From Pegea sp. RAD2-039 (Eukaryota; Chordata; Thaliacea; Salpida; Salpidae), in the NCBI GenBank assembly GCA_034620365.1, contig JAQGEQ010000270.1:558001-622000 (forward strand): DNA of 64,000 nt. Direction: 5' to 3'. The translations under genes and the position numbers were made by a program. This document shows positions 25,101-37,700 of this stretch, one piece after another (the stretch's first letter is position 1; each line of letters opens with the position of its first letter). Below the pieces are notes generated by a model that ran no database searches, was not told the DNA's origin, and saw nothing but the letters and a program-made list of their open reading frames with translations.

Positions 25101-25930
25101 TGAGATTATCATAAAGAACAACTTTTTGTGCTTTTCAAATTCTTTTAGTAACTGTAAGACAAAAATGATTGACTGGAGACTCTTATACAAGCAGAACTTA
25201 TCGTCATTTGGGAGTTTACTACCTTACAAACTATCTATAAAACTATCGACAATAAGGCTGTTCTTCTATAAAAAGAAATTGAGTTGCTAAAGCAAGAAAC
25301 AAACCCTAGAATTTGGTTGTCATAAAAACTATGTCTGTGAGTCGATTAACAAGCTTGGACTAGACACTCTGTCGCCAGTCAGGCGAGAAAGTGGCAAAAA
25401 TATAATAAACCGAATTAAGTTAAACCATGAACAAATACTTGTTCACTAAAAATACATCATTCTGTAATAGGCGTTCAGAAGACAACTCTTATGATAGAAA
25501 AGTTTGAGGTTGTTCTAATATTCATGTTCAGATAGTATGGAAGTATTTAGAAAAAGAGAATTATAAAACTGAAGTTTTTTATATATAAGGTCAGTCGTAT
25601 ATAAATCTGAGTTATTACATTTGATTCGATTAGAAAAATTTCAATTTAATAACTCAATTTTAAAATTAAGTTTTCAAATTAAACTTTTTGATCCCTATTT
25701 ATTTGTAGTTTAGTTTCTTTCAAATTGATAATTATTTATACATCTAGAAAAACTAAATTTTTAATTTACTTAAACTAAAATAAAATATTTATTTTATAAT
25801 AGTAACTTAATTCAATTTAATAATTTAATAATAACTTTACTTTTTTTAGATAGTTTACTTGAACTGATAATTAAGATTTAAACAAATTTATTTGTGGCGT
25901 TTATAAAAGCTTCTCACACATCTTAACAGA
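16108..25930. other. gene desert upstream of Evx
   Basis: About 9.8 kb without a supportable coding exon, RNA gene or transposon protein. Most is extremely AT-rich. A few islands are less AT-rich and look more constrained: about 20740-21200, 22080-22300, 24030-24260 and 25290-25500. Their position next to a developmental homeobox gene makes them candidate enhancers, but no specific binding-site grammar can be claimed by eye. Confidence 0.5.
25928..25929 (+). promoter_or_regulatory. 3' splice acceptor one base before the Evx start codon
   Basis: The sequence TCTCACACATCTTAACAG ends immediately before A-ATG of Evx. It could be the end of a leader intron or a trans-splice acceptor. Adjacency this close to the ATG is typical of some spliced-leader users. 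Confidence 0.4.
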
Positions 25931-28900
25931 ATGAATTATCCTAACAACTTAAGATTTTCTCAATCATCCTCTCCAACATCCATTAACACTTCCAACCAGT
26001 CAGTATTTTGCAATATGGCAAATTTTGTCTTCAATCAACAACTGGCCACGCAATTGGATTCCACAGCTTCAAATCATCACTGCACATCGACTGAAGTAGA
26101 CTCTTCCGAAGCTGAAGATCTTAGCATCAAATCAACAAACAATCAAAGAAACTCGATGAATAAAAAATCCAGTTTTGCTTCTAAAGAGCGATCTTCAAGT
26201 ATCAACTCTTCTGTGTGTACTGGAAATCTTGATACTAATTCTGCAAATAGATATTGCTCAAGTGATGAAGAAGTCGATATTGAATCTAACAGCTCTCAGA
26301 AACTCACCAGCCCGCTATTTTTTCCGAAAACTGCGTACTTATCTTCCGATACTTTCAGCTCCGCCATTTTGAGTAAATGCTCGCTGGCGGAAAAGTTTAA
26401 TGTGAGTTGGTTATCTAAACATATCAGCAATTCAAATATTTCAGTTTAAATTATTCAATGAAACTAAAACATTTTCAAATTAAATTTTCAGTTTTAAACC
26501 TTTTTTTTCCTTTACTTTGTTTATTTTTTATTTCTGAGTTATAAAATTGATTCTTTTTCTAAATAATTATTAGAAAGTTCTTTTTTTTCATTGATGAATT
26601 GAAAGTTTTACTTTGATGACTTATTATAATATTATTATTATTTAAATCATATTTCAATTACATGCCAGTTAATACTTTTATAATTTTATTGTTCTTTTTT
26701 TATTTGAATAATTATTATTAGATGAAACCACAGTTTTTAAACTTATAAAAATTTATAAATTTTGTTTCAATACAGACTAATTTAAGAGGAACATCAAACT
26801 ACAAATCTGAAGCAAGTACATCTTCTATTTGCTCCAAAAGAGAACTTGAAGATAATTGTAGCGAAACTAACATGAAACAAGACCCAGGAGAAGCTCTTAA
26901 TAAAAACCTATCTTCTAATAACTCATTGCCGTCCATCAAACGATACCGCACAGCATTCACACGAGATCAAATCAGATCTTTAGAGTGTGAATATCAGCGA
27001 GAAAATTACGTTTCTAGGCCCAGAAGATGTGAACTAGCAAATGAGTTGGGACTACCTGAATCAACAATAAAAGTAAAATTTATTTATAAATTACAATTTC
27101 ATTAAATATTTAAACTAATTAACTAGAAGTTGCTGATCACAAATGATTTGTATAACCGAGAATATTTGAAATCTTATTTGAGTAAATTTGGTTTTATATA
27201 TAAAACAAACAAATTTTAAATTATTTTTATAAACTGTAACAGTAACAAATGGCTGAGCAAGAAAGAGTTGAAAAAGTTATCTTCAAAACTACTTTAATTA
27301 GAAAACTCTTAAATTATAGAATTTATGCAAAAAAATTAAACGATTTTTAAACTCAAGGTTTGGTTTCAAAATCGACGAATGAAAGACAAGCGGCAAAGAC
27401 AAAGATGGCCATTCATTGAGGACCCAATGATTTATGCCATGCTTCTATCTCAGCTCTCTTATTACTGTCAACGTCAACAACGACAAACAAGCTCTTCATC
27501 TTTCTTGAATCTTCCAGCTCAATCCAACTTTCCATCAGTCATTGAAAGTGAGATTTACAATCATCGATGTCTTTAAAATTTGATAATTTTTATTTTTTTT
27601 ATATAATCTTTTTCATTTTTGCATTAGCAAACAAACTTAGTTGTTATCTTCATAATTCGATGGTAAGAATTATACTGAGATAAGACAAAATATCAAATTT
27701 TATTAAAAGTTGTTTATTTTGAAGTTTTGATTCATTTTGTCAAAACCAAATTTTTGTTTGTCGAAAAAATCGATTGTATTGCTTTACTAAATGATTAAGA
27801 AAATGTAATTCTTAAGTCTTATTGGTTTGTTAATTGATTCTTCTAATTAATAATATTTATTATTTAAAACTTAATTAGATTGGAATTTAACAGCCGTTTA
27901 ATTTACTGAATTGAAACCTTAATTTTTAATACAAAATCTTAAAATAAATTATTTATGTAAAAACTGGAATTAGTATTTTCCTTTCTTTTTTCGCTTTCAT
28001 TAAATTCATTAAAAATATATATTGATCGTTTTTATATCTTAATTCTGATAATATTATAAATTTATAAATTATTTTTGATAAAATTTATTAATCTATTTTG
28101 GAATTACATTTTAAAGAAAAGAAATAAATATATATTTGTATTGTTCTTTTGATTCTTATAAATTGAATAAATTGAAAAGTTTATTCTTTTCAAAAATGTT
28201 TTTTAGGCTTTGTATAAAATTTCTTAAATATTCAAGCAACACGAATTTGTTGTTAAAAGACGTAACTGTTCAAAACATATTTTGAGATTTATTCGTCTTT
28301 ATAATAAAAATATTCCTACTAAATTTATTTAATAAGAAAAGTAGTTTATTTTAACAATTGAATTTTCAACTTAACTTTTAAATCTCTAAATTTAAGGTGT
28401 TAATAAAACAAATTATAAACGAATGGATGTTTTTCGAGATAATAAAAATTACATTTTGAGTAAACAACTAAATTTAAAATTTATTGATTTATAGCAGTTA
28501 AAATTTCAATAGATATTGAACAAATAATTTCAGTTTTTAAAGTATGACGAAGAATTGTTTGAGGAAATATTGTTGCTATTTTTTACAAAAGCTCTACTTG
28601 CTTGTAGTAAATATCCATAAATATACAATTTAAGAACCGATTTTCGAATATAAAATAATTGTAGATAATTTCTGAATCAAAAACTTTTGCAGATAATGAA
28701 AAACGTTTATTGGCTGCATCAACACAATCATTTCCACTACTAAACCCCTTTCATCCTTACACACAAATCGAAAAAAAGTTCTCTTTGAGAGATGAAGTCA
28801 AGAATAATGACAATAAAGATCAAAATGATATAAATCTTCATCAAACAAACAAACAATCTTCAAATTTAAGTAGTTTTACTGCTTGCAAAGATGATAAGAA

Positions 28901-29279
28901 GAATTTTTCTGCTAATCCATTACTAACAAGCAGACAAATGAAAGATTTTGGAACAAGTCTTCTGCAACCAGATATGAGTAAGATATTAATGCAAGGACAG
29001 AATATACAAATGATGCAGTCTCATCTTCAAGCTGGAAATGTTTTTTTACCTAGAAATGAATCACAACCAATGCTGCAATCTACAAGTCTTGGGGTTGCTC
29101 CTATGTTTAATAATACTATGATTAGTCCGTTTTTGCAAACAGCTTCTAGACCTGGTGTTAGACTCCCATCAATGTTGGCTGATACTTATTCAAGTAGATA
29201 CTCACTTTTAAATCAACCCAACACCACGTTATGCAGTGCAAGTTTTACTGAAAAAAAAGACTTGGACAATTCTTTGTAA
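25931..29279 (+). CDS. Evx: even-skipped/Evx homeodomain transcription factor
   Basis: Four exons, 25931-26401, 26776-27072, 27358-27547 and 28693-29279, close in phase into 514 residues. Evx proteins are nuclear transcription factors, mostly repressors, acting in posterior patterning and neuronal identity. The homeodomain (about 211-270) reads [16 protein letters not shown], then [20 protein letters not shown], then [15 protein letters not shown]. The [11 protein letters not shown] block and MKDKRQR tail are diagnostic for Evx, with Gln50 and Asn51 present. An intron splits the homeobox between residues 46 and 47 (IK/VWF), the position typical of this family. The segment after it, [20 protein letters not shown], also fits Evx. 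The long flanks are Ser/Asn/Gln-rich and low complexity. No other Hox-class gene lies in the window, so the ancestral Hox linkage is not visible here. Confidence 0.95.
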
Positions 29280-32200
29280 TTTTATTTATACAAATTCTTT
29301 TTCTACGTCTCTTGAATACTTTCGTATTTAAACTGTCAGATAAGTGACAATTTTTGAGATTTATATTACTTACGCTTGTTATTTGTAACATTTAGGTTGT
29401 TTAAGTACTTTACTGTTTTACTTTTGTTTGTATATATTGAGTGTATTTGTAGGAACCAGCTACTGGAAGCATCTTTGTATCATACAGTTTAAATAAGAGA
29501 CTTAATTAAATAAATATGTAGCTGGTAGTCCATATTGAAAATTCTTATTAAAATTAGTAAAACAATAAAAAAAATTTCCTAAAGATATTTGCAGAAAATT
29601 TAAAGTAAATATTTCTATTTTATGACTAAAATTATAAAAAACTTGAATGGCAGAAACAATAAAGTAAAGGATTGTTTGTTCAATATCAAAAATGCGCTAA
29701 TAGATTTCAAAAAATGAATAATTCAATGGATGTTTACGATATAAAACTATTTTGACAGTTATTAAAGGATTTTTGTGTTGATTTTCTGTTTAAAATGTTA
29801 TTGTCATCGAAAATTATGAAGTTTGTCTTACTTATAAAATTTTACTGTAATCGTAAAAAGTATCAAAATAGTGTTACTAAATAAATCTTATATTTTAAGA
29901 CCGCAACTACTTAAAAGTTGTGAAAATATTTTGTTATTTATCAACCGAATACTGATGGACAGAAATAAAACAATTGTAAATCACATTTTTGTTACTGAAA
30001 AGAAATAAACACTACTAAGACTAATGGCCTGTTTCGGCCAAGAATGGTCCAATAAACACTACTGCTCAATAAACAAATGTAGAGAAATATATGTTTTTCC
30101 ACAATAAATAAAATATGTTTATGACGATCATAATTGTAAGTAATGTTGATGGAATTATACATTACACAAAAGTATCTTTAAAAAAACCTTATATTCTTTG
30201 TTCAAATGTTTTTAAAATCTATCCTGAAAACTGATGTTAGTTTTATAAAATGGCTTTCACATAAAAAGTAACTTAGGAGAATAGATACAAAGTTCACGCT
30301 GACAAATATTTCCCAAATGTATTAAATATTTTGTGATCATAATAATATCACAAATAGTACAATAGGATATTAAACTAAAAACTCAATCATAAAATGTTTG
30401 AAAACACTTTGAAGAAATTAAAAAGTCATTAAACACATGTATCGTTAAAAACATTTTAAAATATTGTTTACAGTGCTTTCACTTTTATGTCAATCTAATA
30501 ATTTATATTTTTGCAAATAATTAATCAATAATTAAAATGTTAATAAAAAGTTTGTTAATTTCTACTAAATATCAATCTCTTTTTAAGCAACTTGGAAATA
30601 AATGTAAAAGATTAAAAATTGTTAAATAACTGTATCGAAAATATTCTTTTAATAAAAAGATTATCTTAGTTGATATAACTATAAGTTAACAATTAATTCA
30701 AATTTTATCAAGATTGTTATTAAGAACGTATGCACTGTATCTTTTATTGCATATGCTTGTTTAACATAATGAATATTCGTCTAATGATCTTGAAAGTTAT
30801 AGTATATTTAAGCAACTATCCTAAATGACTTAATTCTTAATACATGACTATATAGCAAGAAATGTATTTTAAGTATTGTGACTAGCAAAAAATATTTGCC
30901 TTAAAAATACTTCTGCTTTTTACATAATCGAGTTTAAGTACAAGTCTTAAAGCTTAAATCAAATCAGACATTAAGAACGTTTCAGTATTCGTCATTTCGA
31001 ATAAAATCTAGAATTTCTACACTAACAGTCTACAATCAATAAATCAAGTAAAAAAGAACTATAAACTCTTTGGTTTTTGAAAATATATGTGGTATTCTAA
31101 TCTTCTTTTAGTCAAATATGAAATAAAATGTTTTTGCATCTTTAATCGTTTTAATGTCATTTAGTTCAAAAAATTAGTTTAAAAAAAAATACTCAGAGTT
31201 TTTTCGACAAACTCACTGTCAATGATACTAGCTAAAGTACAACAACAAAAGCTAATAAATTGTTTAAAGAGCTTTCTGTCAATCTACATCTAACAACTTC
31301 TGTTTTTTTAATTTCAACATTTGATTAAGTATACTACACCTATACATTAATTGGCAAAACAAGTCTGTCTGTTTGTGATTTTATCACAAAGTTTTCATGA
31401 TAGAAATTGTAGTTAATTTTATAAGAAGTAATTTAATTATATTAAATGCAGATAAAAGAAGAAAGGGCAAGAAAGATAAAGGTTCTAGGGTCGCCCAGCA
31501 ATCGTGTTTTTCACATTCCTGTAAAAAATGTGGTCAGGTATATTTTTCGCTCATTGACCTTAGAAACGAACATCCAAAATGATAATAACTCTGATTCCAT
31601 CTTTCTAACGCCTTTCTTTTTCTTCATGTATCATTTCTTCATACTTTTTTTCGCTGTATGAATCCATAGGAACAATAAAGACTCAGAATCATTGCCAATA
31701 AATTCTGGTAAGCACGATAGAAAAACTTTTAACATAGCCTCTAAAAATACATAGAATTTAAAATTTACACATACCTATATCAGATTATTCCGCAAGTTTA
31801 CATCAAACTCCATTTTATTTGTGCATTACCTATTATTCTAGAAATATACTAAAATACTTTCACTAAAGTACGTTCACAATACTAGTTTTTGATAGTCAAG
31901 TGTCTAGAACTAAAGTGGATTTAGTTCGTATGAAGTTTTTGTGGAGAAATGTGGATAAGCTTTTTTCATTTGCTGGCGGTAGACGACAAAAATTGAGACG
32001 TTTAGAATAAGTAAAATTGAATTGAAATGTGTAATTTTAGTCAAAATTTACAGAAGAAATTTTTTAAGTAAAAATCAATTTATGCAGCAAAGTACGAAAC
32101 ATTACCTAAGTTGAATGTTTTAGAAAATTTTACTGTATAAAAAATCAATATAAAATTATAACGTTGCTGAATAAAATCAATAAAATGAAACTGAATAAAT

Positions 32201-32694
32201 GTATAATGTGAATAAATATCTAAAACTAATGTGAAACACGAGCCTTTAATTCTATTTACAAATAAAATAATGTTTACAAGCTATAAACCATCTAAAGTTT
32301 GAAATGGTCGATCGAGTTTTAGAATAATGAAAACTTTTTTATCAAATAACATAATAGTTTCTAACTAAACTAATTTTTTAATTTTAAATATTAATTTGTT
32401 AATATAAAATATCAATTTTTCTCACATTAGTGTAAACTATTTTAAAAAGTTTTTAAAATGTATTTTTTTATTCATACTTATTCATCTTTTTAATGAAATT
32501 TTTAAACTTTTTTTTAAATCTAACAAATTTCTACGATTTTCATTTCATGAAAGTTATTTTAATGAACTATATAATCATTAAAAGTCATTTTTGCCGTTAT
32601 CATAATTGGTTCAAATTTTATTTTCAGATTTTCAATTATTCTTAATAAGTCAAATATATATTTTATAATCTACATTTTAATATAAACCAACAGA
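29280..32694. other. AT-rich intergenic DNA
   Basis: The first part is presumably the Evx 3' UTR. The rest is AT-rich with no gene. A short frame near 31446-31582 resembles one C2H2 finger half (CKKCGQVYFSLIDLRNEH) but is isolated and unsupported. Confidence 0.5.
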
Positions 32695-33698
32695 ATGGTA
32701 AATTTTTTGGTTAAATTTGTGCTAGAAAAAAATTGTTTTAAAATATATAACTAATAGATTAATCTAAATTAAATAATTTTTCTTGATTAAACATTTTTTT
32801 TAATAACAAATAAAATATTATTTTTTAGTCCCGTTTTATGGAAGAGGAAGAAATTTCAGGTTAGTCATATCAGCTGTTTTATTATAATAGTAATTTTCTA
32901 TATAGCAAATTGATATAGAGTCTGAATCTTCATTTTAACTTTGTATTATCACAGATTATTAATATTCTAATGATTTTTTTCATTAAAAGAATATAGAGAT
33001 TGTTTCAATCTTTATGACAAATCTCGTACTGGTAAGCTGCCTTGTAAAGATGCAGTTTTTGTTATGAGATCTTTAGGAGTGACACCTACTGTCATGGAAG
33101 TTCAAAAAGGATTAACAAAAATTGGAAAAGGTTTTTGACTTTTAAATAATCTTAAAATATAAATTATTTAATTTTTTAACTAAAATTTGTTTTATTTATA
33201 GAACTTACTGACACTATTGACTTTTCCCAATTTTTGGAGTTGATGTATTCACATAAATCAACTGATGAGCCAAAAGTTGAAATCTTAAAAGCATTTGAGG
33301 TAATCTTTCATTCTTTTCTCAAAATTTCATATTGTAAGTTTGCAGAAAATTCTTATTTTATTGGTTTGCTGATTAATTGTTAAATAAAAACAGTTAAAGA
33401 TTTATTATATTAATTTATGTAGAAATCAGTTTTGATTTTTTGATAAATTTCTTAAATAGGTGATGGATACAGCAAAGACTGGAACTGTTAATTCCAATGA
33501 TTTGAGAAGATTTTTGATGAATTGTGGAGAAAGATTTTCTTCCAAAGAAGGTTTCACTGAAAAATCTGAATAATTGATTTTGTCATGACTATTTTAACAG
33601 TGGACAAGATGTTTCGGGCTGCAAGGGTGGTACCTAACCAGCAGATCAAGTATAAGGACTTCGTCAGAGTCATTACAATTCCAGTTCCAAACTATTAA
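32695..33698 (+). CDS. CALML4: calmodulin-like protein 4 (EF-hand light-chain type)
   Basis: Six exons: a start-codon exon ending 32697, then 32829-32859, 32990-33130, 33202-33299, 33460-33550 and 33601-33698, giving about 153 residues, as in CALML4. Blocks matching that family rather than calmodulin include EYRDCFNLYDKSRTGKL, the spacing of VMRSLGVTPTVMEV, and the C terminus IKYKDFVRVITIPVPNY. All four EF-hand loops depart from the calcium-binding consensus (loop 1 DKSRTGKLPCKD, loop 3 DTAKTGTVNSND lacking the final Glu). It therefore probably acts as a calcium-independent light chain; vertebrate CALML4 serves myosin-7b in brush-border intermicrovillar adhesion. The start is inferred: exon 2 begins SRFMEEEEISEY in frame, and CAGAATG|GTAAAT at 32691 supplies a one-codon first exon like calmodulin genes. 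Otherwise translation begins at 32838. Confidence 0.82.
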
Positions 33699-34782
33699 AT
33701 CAATCTTAGTGAAAATGCAATTACTAAATATCCGAGCTGACTTTAATTTATCATGTGCAATTTTAATGTAATTTTATTGATTTTTATAATTCGTTTTTCA
33801 TATACTTCATGTAATTTCTCATCCTAGCCAAATTTGCACAACAATTTTCAGCCGGCTTTTAATGTTTGTTGTACTTAATTCTATTATTTTGTTGCCAACT
33901 AATCAGTGTAATAATCAATCACTTTATAAATATTATTTGTAGTTATTTAAATTTGCAAAATTTTGAAGTAAAAACTAGTTTATCTGAATATATCAAATAA
34001 CTCAAGATAGATTTACAATCTTTAGAAACAATTAAATAAAAAACAGTTCAAGTCATAAACTACATCAAAAGTGACAACAATTTATTGTAAAAGTTGATTT
34101 TCATGTCTATATGCAAAGAAATAAACTGTTTGTAGTATATTTGATTTTAATTTCAAACAAGTATATCTTGAAAGAAACCTGTTTAGATTTACATAAAGTG
34201 AAGTTTTTCTGTCGACTAGAAGACTGATTTCAATCAAGTTGACCTTTTCGTAAAATTTTCAAAAATTTTTTTAGATGTAAATTATAAAAAATAATTTCTA
34301 TATTCAGTTTGTATCCTAAGATTTGTGTCTTCTACAAATAAAAACTTGCAGCAAATAGAAGATGCTGAAAATATCTCGAATTTATTGTATCCACAGTTTC
34401 GAAGTCGATACATTTATAAAAATTTTATAAAAATAATTTTCCTTCAACATTTCTTCATTCGGTTCTAAAAGAAAATTTCAAATTCTTGAATATGATTTGA
34501 TAGATGCGTAAAATCAATCATGTTTTTGAGATTTTAAAGACACTTTAAAGTAAAAAATAGGCTCAAAACGAAAGATTTGTAAAAAAATGATGAATAAATG
34601 TGTAAGAATTGATGAACAATATTGATAAGTGCAATAGATAATTAAAAAAATCAGTTTCAAGTATTAGATTGTTAACAAATTTCAACTAATTCTAACAAGT
34701 AACTTGTTCACTAATATTTAATGTATTAATATTGTGAGCATCATATTTGGAAATATTTAAAGTTAGTTGAATCATCCATATA
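33699..34782. other. convergent intergenic spacer between CALML4 and IKK
   Basis: AT-rich DNA without open frames. It must hold the 3' ends of two converging genes. No distinct terminator, repeat or RNA gene is seen. Confidence 0.5.
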
Positions 34783-37700
34783 TCAGTCGTTGGTGTTTTG
34801 ATCATTCAAATTGAATCCGTTATCATCAAAACCATTAAGAAAAGACCAATCCAAATCCATAATATTGTCTTCAGAATTCAACTTCATATCTTCAACAATT
34901 GAAGATACCCTACATCGAGTGTCAAACTTAATCGAAGATAAAAGATGTTTGATGTTTGATTCTCACTTTTGAAGATTCAATCCCATTTCTTTAGTAAGTT
35001 TTTCAGCTCTCCTCTCAACTCCAGCATTCAGATCTCTCTGAGCTCTCACGTTCTCTCGGCTAATCAAATTGCCGTAAATTTGACTAAAACGTTGTAGCTC
35101 CTCAAACAAGCTCATGTGTGTCCTCTAAAGATCACAGGATCATTTAAAGATCAATTAGAGATGAGCAAGCTCACATGTAAGTATCGAAGCAGATCAAGAG
35201 AGCAATCGAATCGGTTATTTTGTTGATCCAGCATCTTTTCAGTTTGAACTTTGATACTTTCATCTACGATCTGAATATCAGTTCCAAAAAGAACAAATGA
35301 GATCCGACGATGAGCTTGAACGAGGAAACTGAGAAGATAGGAAGATCAGATCTTTTATCTTCATCACTTTACGACTTACTCCATCGACTTGACAGCTTCA
35401 TTCAACATTTCACTCGCGAATTCATTTAGAGGAAGAACAACTTGAAGAATAAGATCCTTCAGCCTCATAAACGCCTCTGCATCAACAAATCAACATCAAT
35501 TCAAAGATCACTACGAAGATCAGACTGACGTTGGATGAGAGTATCAACATCTGCTTTGTTCTTCTCACTTAGATCGCGTAAAGGTCTCGCGAAAGCGCGA
35601 AAAGGCTTAGCGACAGAAATCCAACTTTTTCTCCTGAAAGATCAACATCCAGTTGAAGTCACGTGATGATCTTATCTCTTACCTCTCCAGGATTTTCTCG
35701 ATATTTGTGTCAACAAAGTTGGAGTTTTTGTGAAGAGTGTCATTGATCCTGGGAACTGGATCAGCGGCACTTTGAACTAGTTGACATAAATTGGGAAGTT
35801 CATTCAAGCGGAACTTCTCCAAATCATCTTTATGACTCTTGCACTTAACTCTAAGAGGTCCTTCAACTACCAGATGTAGATTTGAGATCAAATCATCTTC
35901 TACATCTTACTTACCATCATTAGGATTGAGGGAACACTTCTTACATTCATTTGTCACATTCTGAACCATCATTCGCAACATTCCACGAAACTCATTGAAG
36001 CGTGACGTCAACTCTGTATCAACACTTTGATCAACCAATCATATCACAGTGAAGCGCGCGAACTCGCTTACTTTCGCCCTGATCGCGACAGTTTATCGAT
36101 AACTTCTTGACACTTTCATTTAAGGTCGAGAGCGATTTAAGAGTGTCCGTACATTGATTAAGTTGTTGGTTGATGTAGAAGATAATTAGATTGAAGATCT
36201 GAAGAGGATTACCAGATTGCTGCGTCTAAAAATCAGTGTCACGTGACTTGTTTGGTTTCAGGGAGGGGAAATACCCGCTGCTGATCAGATACATCTGAGA
36301 TTTCTTTCGGGATCGGGATTGGCTTGACATTAAAAGGTCTATCAGTAGTAAAGACATAGAGAACTCTAGGAGGCTGCAAAGAACTTTAAAGAGGTTGAAG
36401 ATCTAATCTTACACTCACCCCGTGATGACGTATGCACTGATTCTCAATTAGTTGTCTCGGATCGGGTACATCCCCTTTTTCAAACAAACAAATCAGCTGA
36501 TCATCATAAAAAACCGACATCAGCTGAGCAAGTCGCTGCTTGAGAGGTCTCCGAGAGTTTTGAGCCCCAAAAGGAAATTTGACCATTTTGCACTCTTGAG
36601 TGTTAAAGACATAAATCATCTGCAAAAACAAACAAGATGAAGATCGTGAGAACAATATTCACGTGATACCTGGGTTTCTGTGAGGACCGAACAAAGTTCT
36701 TTGTACCAGTCACTACCTCCTCGCTTCTTGGCATCCAATATCAACATACTTTGAAGCCAAGGAACTATTTTCTCACTGCTAGATTCATGTAACCAGTTCG
36801 GATGTGGAACTGTTGATGAAAACCGATAACCAGACTCTGAGATCAAAAGTCAATTGTTGAGATGTAAATGAGATGAAGATACAAACCCATAGAGTAGATG
36901 GTACAGATGTGAGAGTCTGATTTATTTGCTTGAATTTCTCGAGTGACTCTGACAGGTTCTACAAAAGGATAGAAAGGTCTTCTGCCTGTGATACACTCAA
37001 AAGCTACGAGTCCAAAACTCCAGAAGTCGACTTTCACTGTATGATAAAGATTCCCTTGTTGATTCCAAAACTCCGGAGCCTTCATATAAGAAGTATTTGG
37101 AATTGTTGAAAGACATTCAAGTAAAGCTTACGATGTAGTGCCACGTCCCGACCAAGCTGTAAGCGTGGTTCTGACCACTTATATCTTTTGCATAACCCAA
37201 GTCAATGATTTTGAAGACTATATTATGTTTTGCATCTTTTTTCATTACAATATTTTCTGGTTTCAAATCTCTTCAATAACAAATTACAAGTGAAACTGAA
37301 ATCAGATGAAAAAGAATATCTCACCTGTGGATGATACTGTTCCTGTGAAGATAGTGAAGAGCATCACTGATACCTTTCATGAAATCACGGAATAGATATT
37401 CAGGAAGACCACAGTTGTAATCAATTTTACTTAACATCTAGTAGTCAGAGATAACATCAATACATGAATGATGATAAATGAAAGTTTGAAACATACAGAG
37501 CGGAGATCTCCTTCATCACAATATTCCATTCCCAGCGCTTGATAATCTTTCACAAATCCGTAAAGAATGCATTCAGGAATCTCTTTGTATTTCACAATAT
37601 TTGGATGATCTATCTCTTTAGTTTGTGCAATCTATATCGTTATTAGGAGACAAAATTTGGATTTTTAGTTGTTAAATTGTTTTATTTAATTTTAATGATT

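Noticed and set aside
22982-25290. Two frames of about 67 codons in the Evx upstream desert
   Set aside because: AT-rich composition, hydrophobic or lysine-rich chance peptides, no motif and no splice partners.
31397-31661. Frame with a C2H2-like segment (CKKCGQVYFSLIDLRNEH)
   Set aside because: Single, incomplete finger with no second zinc ligand pair, no neighbouring fingers and no convincing splice partners.
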